Both the position numbers and the translations under genes were made by a program. From UBA3537 sp965662485 (lineage in GTDB: Bacteria; Bacteroidota; Bacteroidia; Flavobacteriales; Flavobacteriaceae): DNA of 21,923 nt. The stretch is from positions 1 to 21,923 of the forward strand of contig CBFIIL010000026.1 in NCBI GenBank assembly GCA_965662485.1. The letters run 5' to 3'. The notes beneath the pieces were generated by a model. The model did not search any database, was not told the origin of the DNA, and saw only the letters and a list, made by a program, of their open reading frames with translations. This document shows, in pieces, positions 9,069-15,931 of this stretch; the first letter of the stretch is position 1; the number at the start of each line of letters is the position of its first letter.

Positions 9069-9533
9069 TTAAAATACTAATTTTATTTGCGCTTTTTCAA
9101 TGTTTTGGTAAGGTATAGTGACTGTTTTTTGAACTGTTACTTTTCCTTTTCCAATGGGTTTTGGCTCTCTAGCTTTCCATTGTAAAACAATTTCTTCTGT
9201 ATCAACAGCCGTCAAAACCGCTTCATACTTTTCATTATTGACTGTTTTAAGTTTTAGTGTACGGCCAATATTTTTTTTGTATTGACGTTGGTGTACTAGA
9301 GGCGTTGTTGCTCCGGCAGAAGAAATTTCTAATGAAAAATCTTGCTCTTCACGATCAAGATTGTGCTCTATTGCGCGACTGACATACATACAGTCCTCTA
9401 CCAAAACACCTTTGTCGCCATCAATGATAATACGGATTTTATTCCCCTCTAATATTTCAAAATCAATGAGAAACAAATCGGGTCTTTTTTCAAGACCTTC
9501 TTCCAATAATTCACGTACACTATCTCTAAACAT
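9069..9533 (-). CDS. rimP: Ribosome maturation factor RimP
   Basis: 154 aa, the normal size. RimP assists late assembly of the 30S subunit. MFRDSVRELLEEGLEKRPDLFLIDFEILEGNKIRIIIDGDKGV-type sequence, then YVSRAIEHNLDREEQDFSLEISSAG, is the conserved RimP N-terminal domain. The second half is the SH3-like C-terminal domain (LKTVNNEKYEAVLTAVDTEEI). It is the first gene of rimP-nusA-infB, with a promoter at 9593-9624 and a terminator-like hairpin between promoter and start codon. The ATG at 9533 is only 12 nt from the hairpin base, so any termination or folding there would act on the whole operon. Confidence 0.95.
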   Translation of the reverse strand: MFRDSVRELLEEGLEKRPDLFLIDFEILEGNKIRIIIDGDKGVLVEDCMYVSRAIEHNLDREEQDFSLEISSAGATTPLVHQRQYKKNIGRTLKLKTVNNEKYEAVLTAVDTEEIVLQWKAREPKPIGKGKVTVQKTVTIPYQNIEKAQIKLVF

Positions 9534-9540
9534 TTGGTAT

Positions 9541-9571
9541 AAAAAGAGGGGACTTTCTGTCCCCTCACTTT
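9541..9571 (-). terminator. Terminator-like hairpin (candidate attenuator) in the rimP leader
   Basis: On the minus strand a perfect 8-bp GC-rich stem, GAGGGGAC with GTCCCCTC (plus positions 9559-9566 and 9546-9553), closes a 5-nt loop. It is followed at once by TTTTTA and preceded by a run of A, which can extend the stem. The promoter lies upstream and the rimP ATG follows 12 nt after the stem, so the hairpin is inside the leader of a gene it would shut off. This has the shape of an intrinsic terminator used for attenuation. A leader element upstream of rimP-nusA-infB has been proposed in gamma-proteobacteria; whether this one is functionally equivalent is inference. Confidence 0.6.
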
Positions 9572-9592
9572 TTTATTATCCGTTCTACGCTG

Positions 9593-9624
9593 CAAATATA
9601 AAATATAAAAGCGGATTTATGCAA
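9593..9624 (-). promoter_or_regulatory. rimP: Promoter of the rimP-nusA-infB operon
   Basis: On the minus strand TTG (plus 9622-9624) and TATATTTG (plus 9593-9600) are separated by 21 nt, an exact match to the Bacteroidota promoter pattern, followed by GCAGCG. Transcription would start near 9587, giving a leader of roughly 55 nt that contains the 9546-9566 hairpin. Confidence 0.7.
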
Positions 9625-9659
9625 GTTTTAATGCGGTTTATTAAATTATTTTTCAAAAT

Positions 9660-9690
9660 AAAAAGCTTCAACTTATAGTTGAAGCTTTTT
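9660..9690 (-). terminator. Rho-independent terminator of tRNA-Gln
   Basis: A perfect 13-bp inverted repeat (9660-9672 with 9678-9690), arm GTTGAAGCTTTTT, encloses a 5-nt loop. In the minus direction it begins four nucleotides after the tRNA discriminator base and ends in TTTTTATTTT. It separates the tRNA transcript from the rimP promoter just downstream. The run of T on the other strand means it could also stop transcription coming the other way. Confidence 0.85.
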
Positions 9691-9693
9691 TTG

Positions 9694-9766
9694 TTGGCCC
9701 ACTAGGGCTCGAACCTAGACTCTTCTGGACCAAAACCAGACGTGTTGCCAGTTACACCATGGGCCA
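9694..9766 (-). tRNA. tRNA-Gln (anticodon TTG)
   Basis: A 73-nt cloverleaf on the minus strand. The acceptor stem is TGGCCCA with TGGGCCA plus discriminator A; the D stem is GTGT/ACAC with loop AACTGGCA. The anticodon stem is TCTGG/CCAGA with loop TTTTGGT, giving anticodon TTG for CAA and CAG codons. The variable loop is AGAGT and the T arm is CTAGG-TTCGAGC-CCTAG. All stems are perfectly paired. The 3' CCA is not encoded (CAA follows the discriminator base), so it must be added after transcription. Confidence 0.96.
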
Positions 9767-9783
9767 TTCTCATAATGAGGATG

Positions 9784-9813
9784 CAAATTTAGAACAAAAC
9801 TTTGGTTGCACAA
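9784..9813 (-). promoter_or_regulatory. Promoter of tRNA-Gln
   Basis: On the minus strand TTG (plus 9811-9813, preceded by another T) and TAAATTTG (plus 9784-9791) are spaced by 19 nt, an ideal Bacteroidota promoter. It places the start about 10 nt upstream of the mature tRNA 5' end. Confidence 0.7.
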
Positions 9814-9845
9814 ATATTTTTTTAAATAAATAATCGATATATAAT

Positions 9846-9876
9846 TTGGTTTATAATATAAACTAGTTTATATTTG
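9846..9876 (+). promoter_or_regulatory. Promoter of the membrane-protein/winged-helix gene pair
   Basis: TTG at 9846-9848 and TATATTTG at 9869-9876 are 20 nt apart, matching the Bacteroidota consensus. The last three bases of the -7 box are the TTG that could be misread as a start codon at 9874. The true start is therefore the ATG at 9901, about 18 nt after the expected transcription start. Confidence 0.65.
9855..9874 (+). promoter_or_regulatory. Perfect 20-bp palindrome overlapping the -7 box (candidate operator)
   Basis: AATATAAACTAGTTTATATT is identical to its own reverse complement over all 20 bases. It fills most of the spacer and overlaps six bases of the TATATTTG box of the adjacent promoter. 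A dimeric winged-helix protein is encoded by the second gene of the transcript. Binding here would block RNA polymerase, so autorepression is the simplest reading. The palindrome itself is directly seen; the binder is inferred. Confidence 0.6.
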
Positions 9877-9900
9877 CCCAAAACTAAAACCTATTTCATT

Positions 9901-10470
9901 ATGAATCATTCTAAACAATTAAGTCTTATTAATGAAGCCATCAATAAGACAAAGGAACAACTTAAACCCACTTCTGTTAATTTTATTTTTTGGGGACTAC
10001 TCATTTCAATGATGAGTTTAATTCATTATTTTTTTTCTGAATTTATTCAAAAAACAGCATATTCTTCCCTTTTGTATTGGACTACAGTTCCGATTATTGG
10101 CATGGTTATTACCGTCATTTATAATATAAAAACAAGTGTTCGTTTGGGCTATGAAACACATATTGGGCGTGCGCTAAAGCTTGTTTGGGGGGTATTTAAT
10201 ATCGCCTGGCTTGTAATCGTAGTCTTGTCTATATTTAAAAAGCAAAATCCAGTACAAGAAATTTTATTTCTACTTGGAATAGTTTTACTAATCTCTGCGC
10301 TTCTTATTCGCTTTACCCCTCTCATAATTGGTGCAATCGCTGTCATTTCTTGTAGTGTTTTGATTGCCATTTTGCCAAGTATCAATGTGCTTTTGATTAA
10401 TGCTGTAGCAACTTTTGTAGGGCTTGTCATTCCCGGCCTTTCACTTTATTTAAGCAAAAAACATGTTTGA
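9901..10470 (+). CDS. Six-helix integral membrane protein of unknown function
   Basis: 189 aa from the ATG at 9901; a TTG start at 9874 is rejected because it lies inside the promoter. I do not recognise a named family. After a charged N-terminus (MNHSKQLSLINEAINKTKEQLK) there are about six hydrophobic segments at roughly 26-45, 55-75, 89-110, 118-136, 137-157 and 159-182, with a short KKHV tail. No catalytic motif, metal site or cysteine pair is evident. The stop overlaps the start of the next gene by 8 nt (ATGTTTGA), so the two are translationally coupled. Small polytopic proteins paired with a winged-helix regulator occur widely in Bacteroidota. A role as the regulator's membrane partner or as its regulated target is possible, but the sequence does not show which. 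Confidence 0.8.
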   Translation: MNHSKQLSLINEAINKTKEQLKPTSVNFIFWGLLISMMSLIHYFFSEFIQKTAYSSLLYWTTVPIIGMVITVIYNIKTSVRLGYETHIGRALKLVWGVFNIAWLVIVVLSIFKKQNPVQEILFLLGIVLLISALLIRFTPLIIGAIAVISCSVLIAILPSINVLLINAVATFVGLVIPGLSLYLSKKHV

Positions 10471-10753
10471 ACCACTTGACAAATTATTAACAAACCCCAT
10501 TCGTTTGATGGTGATGTCTGTTTTGATAAAAGTTAGTGATTGCGATTTTAATTATTTAAAAAAAATCACAAACAGCACGCAAGGCAATTTGAGTGTTCAG
10601 TTGAAAAAACTTGCGGAAAGCGAATACATTTCCATAGCCAAAAGTTTTGAAAACAATTACCCAAAAACAAAACTTAAAATCACAAAAAAAGGAATTTTGG
10701 CCTTTGAAAATCATTTCAAAAATTTAAAAAAATATCAAAATCTTGACTTATGA
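10463..10753 (+). CDS. Winged-helix transcriptional regulator (HTH_34-like)
   Basis: 96 aa. The whole protein is one winged helix-turn-helix domain. LDKLLTNPIRLMVMSVLI is the first helix, DFNYLKKITNSTQGNLSVQL contains the helix-turn-helix with the recognition helix, and IAKSFENNYPKTKLKITKKG is the wing. A C-terminal helix (FENHFKNLKKY) probably serves dimerisation. The pattern 'dPiRl.im..L....' followed by 'gnLs.hl.kLe..gyi' is that of the single-domain ArsR/MarR-like family annotated HTH_34. There is no cysteine cluster or ligand domain. The ATG overlaps the upstream membrane-protein gene by 8 nt. The palindrome at 9855-9874 is the obvious candidate operator. Confidence 0.85.
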   Translation: MFEPLDKLLTNPIRLMVMSVLIKVSDCDFNYLKKITNSTQGNLSVQLKKLAESEYISIAKSFENNYPKTKLKITKKGILAFENHFKNLKKYQNLDL

Positions 10754-10873
10754 TTTGTTTAAATTTAAAAATCATAACACTCTTTGGGATATTTATTATA
10801 AATCTATCCCTCAAATTATTTAGCCTTATTTGATTTTATTGTTAAATTCGCCATGTACTACAAATTTTTGACC

Positions 10874-13800
10874 ATGGCGAATTTTAATTTTAAACGATGG
10901 AACCTTATTTTAGGGTGGGTTGCATTTGGTGTCGCATTTTTGACCTACGCTCTTACTGTAGAACCCACTGTTGGGTTTTGGGATACAGGAGAATATATTT
11001 TAACTTCTTCAAAACTTGAAGTTGGCCACCCTCCTGGAGCGCCATTGTTTCAAATGCTAGGTGCGTTTTTCTCCATTTTTGCTTCAGAACCTGCCCAAAT
11101 TGGTCTTGTTCTCAATATGATGAGTGCTGCCGCTAGCGCATTTACCATTCTTTTTATGTTTTGGTCTATTGTGTTGTTATTACAAAAAATTACAACTAAG
11201 GAGTCCGAATCTAACACCAACAAACAAACTGCCATTTTAGGCGCTGCTTTTGTTGGGAGTTTATCCTTTGCATTCACCGATTCTTTTTGGTTTAATGCAG
11301 TAGAAACAGAAGTATATGCAATGGCTACCCTAATAATGGCCGTTATGTTTTATTTGGGACTTCGCTGGGAAAAGGAAATGAATACTCTAAGAGGCAACCG
11401 CTGGCTGATTTTGATTTCTTTTATTGTAGGACTTTCATTTGGAGTACATTTTATGGGGCTTTTAACTATTCCAGCCATAGGTCTTTTGTATTATTTCAAG
11501 AATTATAAAACCATTACACCAAAGAATTTTATTCTTGCAAACATCGTTGTTGTTGCTGTATTGTTGTTTATATTTAAACTTCTTGCGCCCAATATTTTAC
11601 GCTACTTCAGTGCTTTAGAAATTTTCTTTGTGAACAGTGTTGGATTGCCTTTTAATTCAGGAAGTATCATTGCTCTAATTTTATTGGTACTTTTCATTTA
11701 TTTAGGATTAAATTATTTGAAGAAAAAAGGACACGTAATCCTTAACACTAGCTTACTATGTATAACTTTTATGATTATAGGATTTACAACTTGGTTGATG
11801 CTCCCCATTCGTGCCAATGCCAATGTCCCAGTCAATGAAAACAACCCCTCTAGTGCACGTGAATTATTGGCGTATTATAACTTGGAACAATACCCAAAAA
11901 CACATTTGTTTTATGGCCCACAATTTACGGATCAATATGCTGGATTAAATGAAAATCAACCCTATGTTGATGACAAACCCAAATATGAAAAAGATAAAAA
12001 ATCTGGGCGCTATGTTGTTGTCAATGATTACGAAAATGCGATTCAAAACTACAATAGTAATCATGGTTCACTTTTACCGCGCATGTGGAGCGGCGAACAT
12101 GCCGAAAACTATATGATCTACTCTGGGGCTTTGGAATTTTCCATAAAACCAGAATATAGCATGCAAAACGAACTTCGTAGTCTCGTAAACGACTTCCGAA
12201 AAGAAATTACAGAAGGTGAAGTTGATTTTGAGGGCTATCATGATTTTCTAAAAACATATGGGCGTTATTTGGATATTGAAAAACCATCATTAATTGATAA
12301 TGTTTATTACTTATTTGATTATCAAATTGGATATATGTATTGGCGTTATTTTATGTGGAATTTTTCTGGTCGCCAAGACGATATTCAAGGAAAAATGGAT
12401 CTACACGGAAACTGGCTTACAGGAATCAATTTTATTGATGAATATCTCTTAGGTATTTCTCAAAAAAATCTCCCAAGTGATGTGCTAAACAACAAAGCTC
12501 GAAATACGTATTATTTGCTTCCATTATTATTAGGGTTAATCGGTTTGTTTTTTGTCTTTAACAGAGAAAAAAAAGTATTTTGGACCATGTTGGTGTTTTT
12601 CTTGTTCACTGGGATAGCCATACAGGTCTACACTAACGTTAGACCCTTTGAACCTCGCGAGAGAGATTATTCTTTGGTGGGTTCATTTTATGTCTTTGCC
12701 CTTTGGATAGGGATTGGAGTTTATGCCCTTTTTGATAAATTCCAAACATTTAGCAAATCAAAACTTATTGCACCGGGTATAAGTGTTTTATGTCTTGTTG
12801 CTGTTCCTGGAATTTTAATAAGTCAAAATTGGGATGATCATGATCGTTCCTACAGAAAAACAGCCCATGCAATGGCTGTAAATTATTTGGAATCCTGTGC
12901 ACCAAATGCTATTATTTTTACCATTGGAGATAACGATACATTTCCACTTTGGTATGCACAAGAAATTGAAGGAATTCGAAGAGATATTCGTGTGGTATGT
13001 ACAAGTCTTTTTAATGTGGATTGGTATATCGATCAAATGAAACGAAAGGCCTATGATAGCGATCCAATACCATCGAAATTAACACACGATCAATATAAAT
13101 GGGGAACTCGTGATTACATCATAAAAGAAGTAGTGACTAAAGACACATTAGGCATTAATCAATTTATGGATTTTATTTCTAGTGATGACGAGCGAACTAA
13201 ATATGGCTATGTTTTGGAACAGCAAGGGTATCAAACAAAAGGACAACGCAACCAAGATTTGAATGCAAATTATGCCCCTACAGAATTTGTGAGAATACCC
13301 GTCAATAAGGAAGCTGTCCTAAAAAATGGGGTTGTTGCAGCAAAAGATGCGGATAGAATTGTAGATCATATTGACATCAAAATTACAGGGCAAGTCATTA
13401 TGAAAAATCGTATGATGATGCTCGATATCATTGCACAAAACAACTGGGAACGTCCTGTATATTTTAGTGGTGGTGCCTTTGGTGACGACGATTATATTTG
13501 GATGAAAGATTATTTACAATTAGATGGCTTTGCCTACAAACTTGTTCCTATAAAAACTCCTCTTCAAAAAGGAAGTCCATTTATGGGGCGAATTGATACT
13601 GAAAAAATGTACGCCCTCATTAAAAACTGGGAATGGGGCAATAGTGGTAATCCAGGGGTGTATCACGATGTTGAAACACGCAGGAATAGTATCACATACA
13701 GAGGACATATGGCGCGACTAATTGAAGATCTCATTAATGAAAAACAGCTAGACAAAGCCGAAGAAATTACGGATTTGGCTATGGAAAAAATGCCAGTTGA

Positions 13801-14101
13801 TATTTTTGGATACTACACTTTTCTTGAACCATTTATTGGAGCTTATTATGAAGTAGACGCAAAAGAAAAAGCACGAGAACTCTATCGGCAAGTTGCCGTT
13901 AAATATCAAGAAAATCTTAACTATTTTGGTCAAGTTTCCGAAGATAATCAATCCAAATATATTCAAAATGTCTATTTCGATATAGAGCGCTACAAAGGTT
14001 TAGTAGACACTATCAGTTTGTATGAAGACAAGGATTTCATCAAAGCTGAAATGGAAAAATTCAATGGATATTTACGTCTTTTCACAGGGGAAGAATTGTA
14101 A
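10874..14101 (+). CDS. DUF2723 / GT117-family polytopic glycosyltransferase-like protein
   Basis: 1075 aa from the ATG at 10874 (MANFNFKRWN), the usual start in this family; an in-frame ATG at 10853 would add seven residues. The N-terminal region has the GT-C-like pattern of DUF2723: a first helix, then GFWDTGEYI (from about residue 35) and GHPPGAPLF (about 51-59), where the Asp and Glu are candidate catalytic residues on the extracytoplasmic side. About a dozen hydrophobic segments lie in the first 660 residues, broken by a soluble loop at about 315-530. The last 400 residues are mostly soluble, with FTIGDNDTFPLWYAQEIEGI and a TPR-like helical tail (LIEDLINEKQLDKAEEITDLA). Such proteins are thought to move sugar from a lipid carrier; donor and acceptor are unknown here. 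It starts 120 nt after the winged-helix gene, and I find no consensus promoter in that gap. Confidence 0.85.
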   Translation: MANFNFKRWNLILGWVAFGVAFLTYALTVEPTVGFWDTGEYILTSSKLEVGHPPGAPLFQMLGAFFSIFASEPAQIGLVLNMMSAAASAFTILFMFWSIVLLLQKITTKESESNTNKQTAILGAAFVGSLSFAFTDSFWFNAVETEVYAMATLIMAVMFYLGLRWEKEMNTLRGNRWLILISFIVGLSFGVHFMGLLTIPAIGLLYYFKNYKTITPKNFILANIVVVAVLLFIFKLLAPNILRYFSALEIFFVNSVGLPFNSGSIIALILLVLFIYLGLNYLKKKGHVILNTSLLCITFMIIGFTTWLMLPIRANANVPVNENNPSSARELLAYYNLEQYPKTHLFYGPQFTDQYAGLNENQPYVDDKPKYEKDKKSGRYVVVNDYENAIQNYNSNHGSLLPRMWSGEHAENYMIYSGALEFSIKPEYSMQNELRSLVNDFRKEITEGEVDFEGYHDFLKTYGRYLDIEKPSLIDNVYYLFDYQIGYMYWRYFMWNFSGRQDDIQGKMDLHGNWLTGINFIDEYLLGISQKNLPSDVLNNKARNTYYLLPLLLGLIGLFFVFNREKKVFWTMLVFFLFTGIAIQVYTNVRPFEPRERDYSLVGSFYVFALWIGIGVYALFDKFQTFSKSKLIAPGISVLCLVAVPGILISQNWDDHDRSYRKTAHAMAVNYLESCAPNAIIFTIGDNDTFPLWYAQEIEGIRRDIRVVCTSLFNVDWYIDQMKRKAYDSDPIPSKLTHDQYKWGTRDYIIKEVVTKDTLGINQFMDFISSDDERTKYGYVLEQQGYQTKGQRNQDLNANYAPTEFVRIPVNKEAVLKNGVVAAKDADRIVDHIDIKITGQVIMKNRMMMLDIIAQNNWERPVYFSGGAFGDDDYIWMKDYLQLDGFAYKLVPIKTPLQKGSPFMGRIDTEKMYALIKNWEWGNSGNPGVYHDVETRRNSITYRGHMARLIEDLINEKQLDKAEEITDLAMEKMPVDIFGYYTFLEPFIGAYYEVDAKEKARELYRQVAVKYQENLNYFGQVSEDNQSKYIQNVYFDIERYKGLVDTISLYEDKDFIKAEMEKFNGYLRLFTGEEL

Positions 14102-14135
14102 GACAAGTCCAATCTCAGCAAATAAGTGTAAAAAA

Positions 14136-14432
14136 TTACATGTGATTTTGCATGAGACCAATGATGGTATTGGCATCAAGCTCTCCGCTTTGTCTCCATT
14201 TCATATCGCCAGACTTATAAATTATAAGCGTAGGCAATCCTTTAATTCTTAGGGCTTCGGATAGGGCTTGATTTTTATCAACGTCTATTTTGATGACTCT
14301 GGCTTTATCGCCAAGTGCAGCAGCCACATCTCGAAGTACATCGTGCATGGCATTTGAAGCTTCATCCCACTCTGTAAAAAAATCAAAAAGAACAGGAACT
14401 TCAACATCTATTAATTCTCCAAATTTGGACAT
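14136..14432 (-). CDS. Thioredoxin-fold protein lacking the CXXC active site
   Basis: 98 aa, a complete single thioredoxin domain. VPVLFDFFTEWDEASNAM (13-30) aligns with the canonical F-W-A-x-W-C-G-P-C-K region, so the two redox cysteines are replaced by Asp23 and Ser26; there is no cysteine anywhere in the protein. Other fold landmarks remain: VIKIDVDKNQALSEALRIKG, the cis-proline in GLPTLIIYKSG (Pro67) and the final helix. It cannot act as a dithiol oxidoreductase and is more likely a binding or chaperone-like protein. Similar small thioredoxin paralogs with a degraded active site are, as I recall, common in Flavobacteriaceae, so this is probably a conserved state rather than decay. It lies downstream of the metallophosphoesterase gene, 118 nt away, and converges with the GT117-like gene. 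Confidence 0.88.
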   Translation of the reverse strand: MSKFGELIDVEVPVLFDFFTEWDEASNAMHDVLRDVAAALGDKARVIKIDVDKNQALSEALRIKGLPTLIIYKSGDMKWRQSGELDANTIIGLMQNHM

Positions 14433-14550
14433 GATATTGCTTTTAATTTAATGATTTGATATAAATTTTGTTAAATCATCTTATACAATATTAAAAAAAG
14501 AAAATTAAATCAGAGTAATTTTTTTATTTATTTAAGGAAATTACAGGTTA

Positions 14551-15783
14551 TTATACCTCTTCTTTGCCTTTTTTTAATGTAATCACTGTAATTTCTGGCC
14601 AAATGCCCACTCGCCCTGGGAAAGCCAAAAATCCAAAACCTCGGTTAACATTAAGATATTGCCCCGCTTGTTTATATAATCCTGCCCAATATTTATAACG
14701 CCATTTTATGGGGCTCCATTTTACTAAACCAGGAATTTCAATCCCAAATTGCATCCCGTGGGTATGCCCACTAAGTGTTAGATGATAATGCAAATTGTCT
14801 TTTGTAACTTCATATTCCCAATGCGATGGATCGTGGCTCAGCAGTATTTTAAAGTCATCGTCAGAAATTTGAGAGGTTGCCTTTTTTAAGTCCCCCTTTT
14901 GCTTAAAGCCTTTACCCCAGTTTTCTACACCAATCACTGCAATTCGGGCACCTTCCTTTTCTATAAATCTTGATTCATCCAAAAGTAATTGAAACCCCAT
15001 TTGCTCATGAAGTTTCAGCATGTCTTGAAAGTTTTTTTCTTTGTCTTCTTTTGATGGCCAACGCAAGTAATCGCCATAGTCATGATTTCCTAAAACTGAA
15101 AAAACACCGTCTTTAGCACTTAGTTTTGAAAACAATGCCTTCCAAGGTTCCATTTCAGAAGTTTTACTATTGACCAAGTCGCCTGTAAACATAATTACAT
15201 CCGACGCTTGCTCATTAATTAGATCTATGGCATACTCGATTTTTGCTTTTTTGTCAAAACTACCGCTGTGGATGTCGCTTATTTGTGATATTTTGTATCC
15301 GTCAAATTCGGGTGGTAAATCGTCATAAAATAAAGTATACTTGAGAACTTTAAAATTATATTTGCCTTTTGTAATTCCATATAAAATTGACAAAAAAGGA
15401 ATAGCCGCAACCCCTAAAGCTAGTTGACCTATCACCTTCCTACGACCTTTAAAAAAGGGGGCGCTAGTAGTACTTTGTCCCATGATTTTATTAAAAATTG
15501 CTTCAAAAAGTCGAAAAACATCTTCCCCAAACACAACAGCAATAAGAATGATTTTTGGAACATAAAAGAGTACAAACAAAGCAAAAGCAGTATAAAATCC
15601 ATGATTAATTCCAGATGAGCGATCTAAATTTACAGACTGATAAATAATATTTCCTAAAACGGTAAAAGAACAGAAAATATAAATTGCTGTGACCCAAGAA
15701 TTTTTTGTAACACTCCTAAAGCTTTGAAGCGCGTAAAAATCAAGGGCAAGAACAATTCCAATAAAAATTAAAAGTCTAATCAT
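14551..15783 (-). CDS. Membrane-anchored metallophosphoesterase (YkuE-like)
   Basis: 410 aa. The N-terminal ~150 residues hold about four hydrophobic helices, the last after GRRKVIGQLALGVAAIPF. The rest is a calcineurin-like phosphoesterase with all metal motifs present: ISQISDIHSG (D-x-H), MFTGDLVNS (G-D), VLGNHDYGDY (GNHD), LLSHDPSHW and LSGHTHGMQFG (GHTH). A di-metal hydrolase acting on a phosphoester or pyrophosphate at the membrane surface follows. Relatives with this layout are annotated as phosphoesterases of the YkuE or UDP-2,3-diacylglucosamine-pyrophosphatase-like group, but the substrate cannot be read from sequence. The gene is divergent from the sugar permease. Confidence 0.88.
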   Translation of the reverse strand: MIRLLIFIGIVLALDFYALQSFRSVTKNSWVTAIYIFCSFTVLGNIIYQSVNLDRSSGINHGFYTAFALFVLFYVPKIILIAVVFGEDVFRLFEAIFNKIMGQSTTSAPFFKGRRKVIGQLALGVAAIPFLSILYGITKGKYNFKVLKYTLFYDDLPPEFDGYKISQISDIHSGSFDKKAKIEYAIDLINEQASDVIMFTGDLVNSKTSEMEPWKALFSKLSAKDGVFSVLGNHDYGDYLRWPSKEDKEKNFQDMLKLHEQMGFQLLLDESRFIEKEGARIAVIGVENWGKGFKQKGDLKKATSQISDDDFKILLSHDPSHWEYEVTKDNLHYHLTLSGHTHGMQFGIEIPGLVKWSPIKWRYKYWAGLYKQAGQYLNVNRGFGFLAFPGRVGIWPEITVITLKKGKEEV

Positions 15784-15801
15784 TCTTTAAAAAACTTGGC
15801 G

Positions 15802-15809
15802 CAAAAGTA
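15802..15809 (-). promoter_or_regulatory. Candidate -7 box for the metallophosphoesterase gene
   Basis: On the minus strand TACTTTTG matches TAnnTTTG exactly and is followed by CGCC, close to the sequence after other promoters in this window. It lies 18 nt before the ATG at 15783. No TTG stands at the proper distance upstream, so only the -7 half is convincing. Confidence 0.4.
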
Positions 15810-15853
15810 GTGTAAAACTTTAGTATCTAGTGTGGAATAAAAATTTTTAACTA

Positions 15854-15887
15854 TTGTTTTAGATTTCTTTTATTGTTAGTATATTTC
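15854..15887 (+). promoter_or_regulatory. Weak candidate promoter for the sugar permease gene
   Basis: TTG at 15854-15856 and TATATTTC at 15880-15887 are 23 nt apart; the -7 box differs from consensus at its last base. A start near 15893 would give a leader of about 90 nt containing the inverted repeat at 15907-15931 and a 20-codon reading frame. Confidence 0.3.
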
Positions 15888-15906
15888 ACACATATTAACA
15901 CAACCA

Positions 15907-15931
15907 ACTTTCATAATAAAAGAATGAAAGT
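15907..15931 (+). repeat. Inverted repeat ACTTTCAT-N9-ATGAAAGT upstream of the sugar permease
   Basis: Two perfect 8-bp arms (15907-15914 and 15924-15931) are separated by 9 nt. The centres of the arms are about 17 bp apart, so a dimeric regulator could contact both. A further ACTTTC follows at 15933-15938. No T-run follows, so it is not a terminator. It lies in the probable leader of the permease gene and may be an operator or an RNA hairpin. Confidence 0.45.

Noticed and set aside
9874..9900. TTG start adding nine residues to the membrane protein at 9901
   Set aside because: The TTG is the end of the TATATTTG promoter box, upstream of the expected transcription start; the ATG at 9901 fits better.
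10749..10776. Inverted repeat TATGATTT-N12-AAATCATA across the stop of the winged-helix gene, as a terminator
   Set aside because: The stem is AT-only apart from one pair, the loop is 12 nt and no T-run follows. Not convincing as a terminator; a second regulator site is possible but unsupported.
14515..14544. Inverted repeat GTAATTT/AAATTAC between the metallophosphoesterase and thioredoxin-like genes
   Set aside because: Seven AT-rich pairs around a 16-nt spacer in an A/T-only region are expected by chance; no U-tract placement suits a terminator.
4511..15802. The octamer TTGGCGCA seen three times (4513, 7778, 15796)
   Set aside because: One copy is inside actA codons, one is an arm of the nusA-infB hairpin and one follows a promoter box. 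The contexts differ, so a shared regulatory site is not supported.
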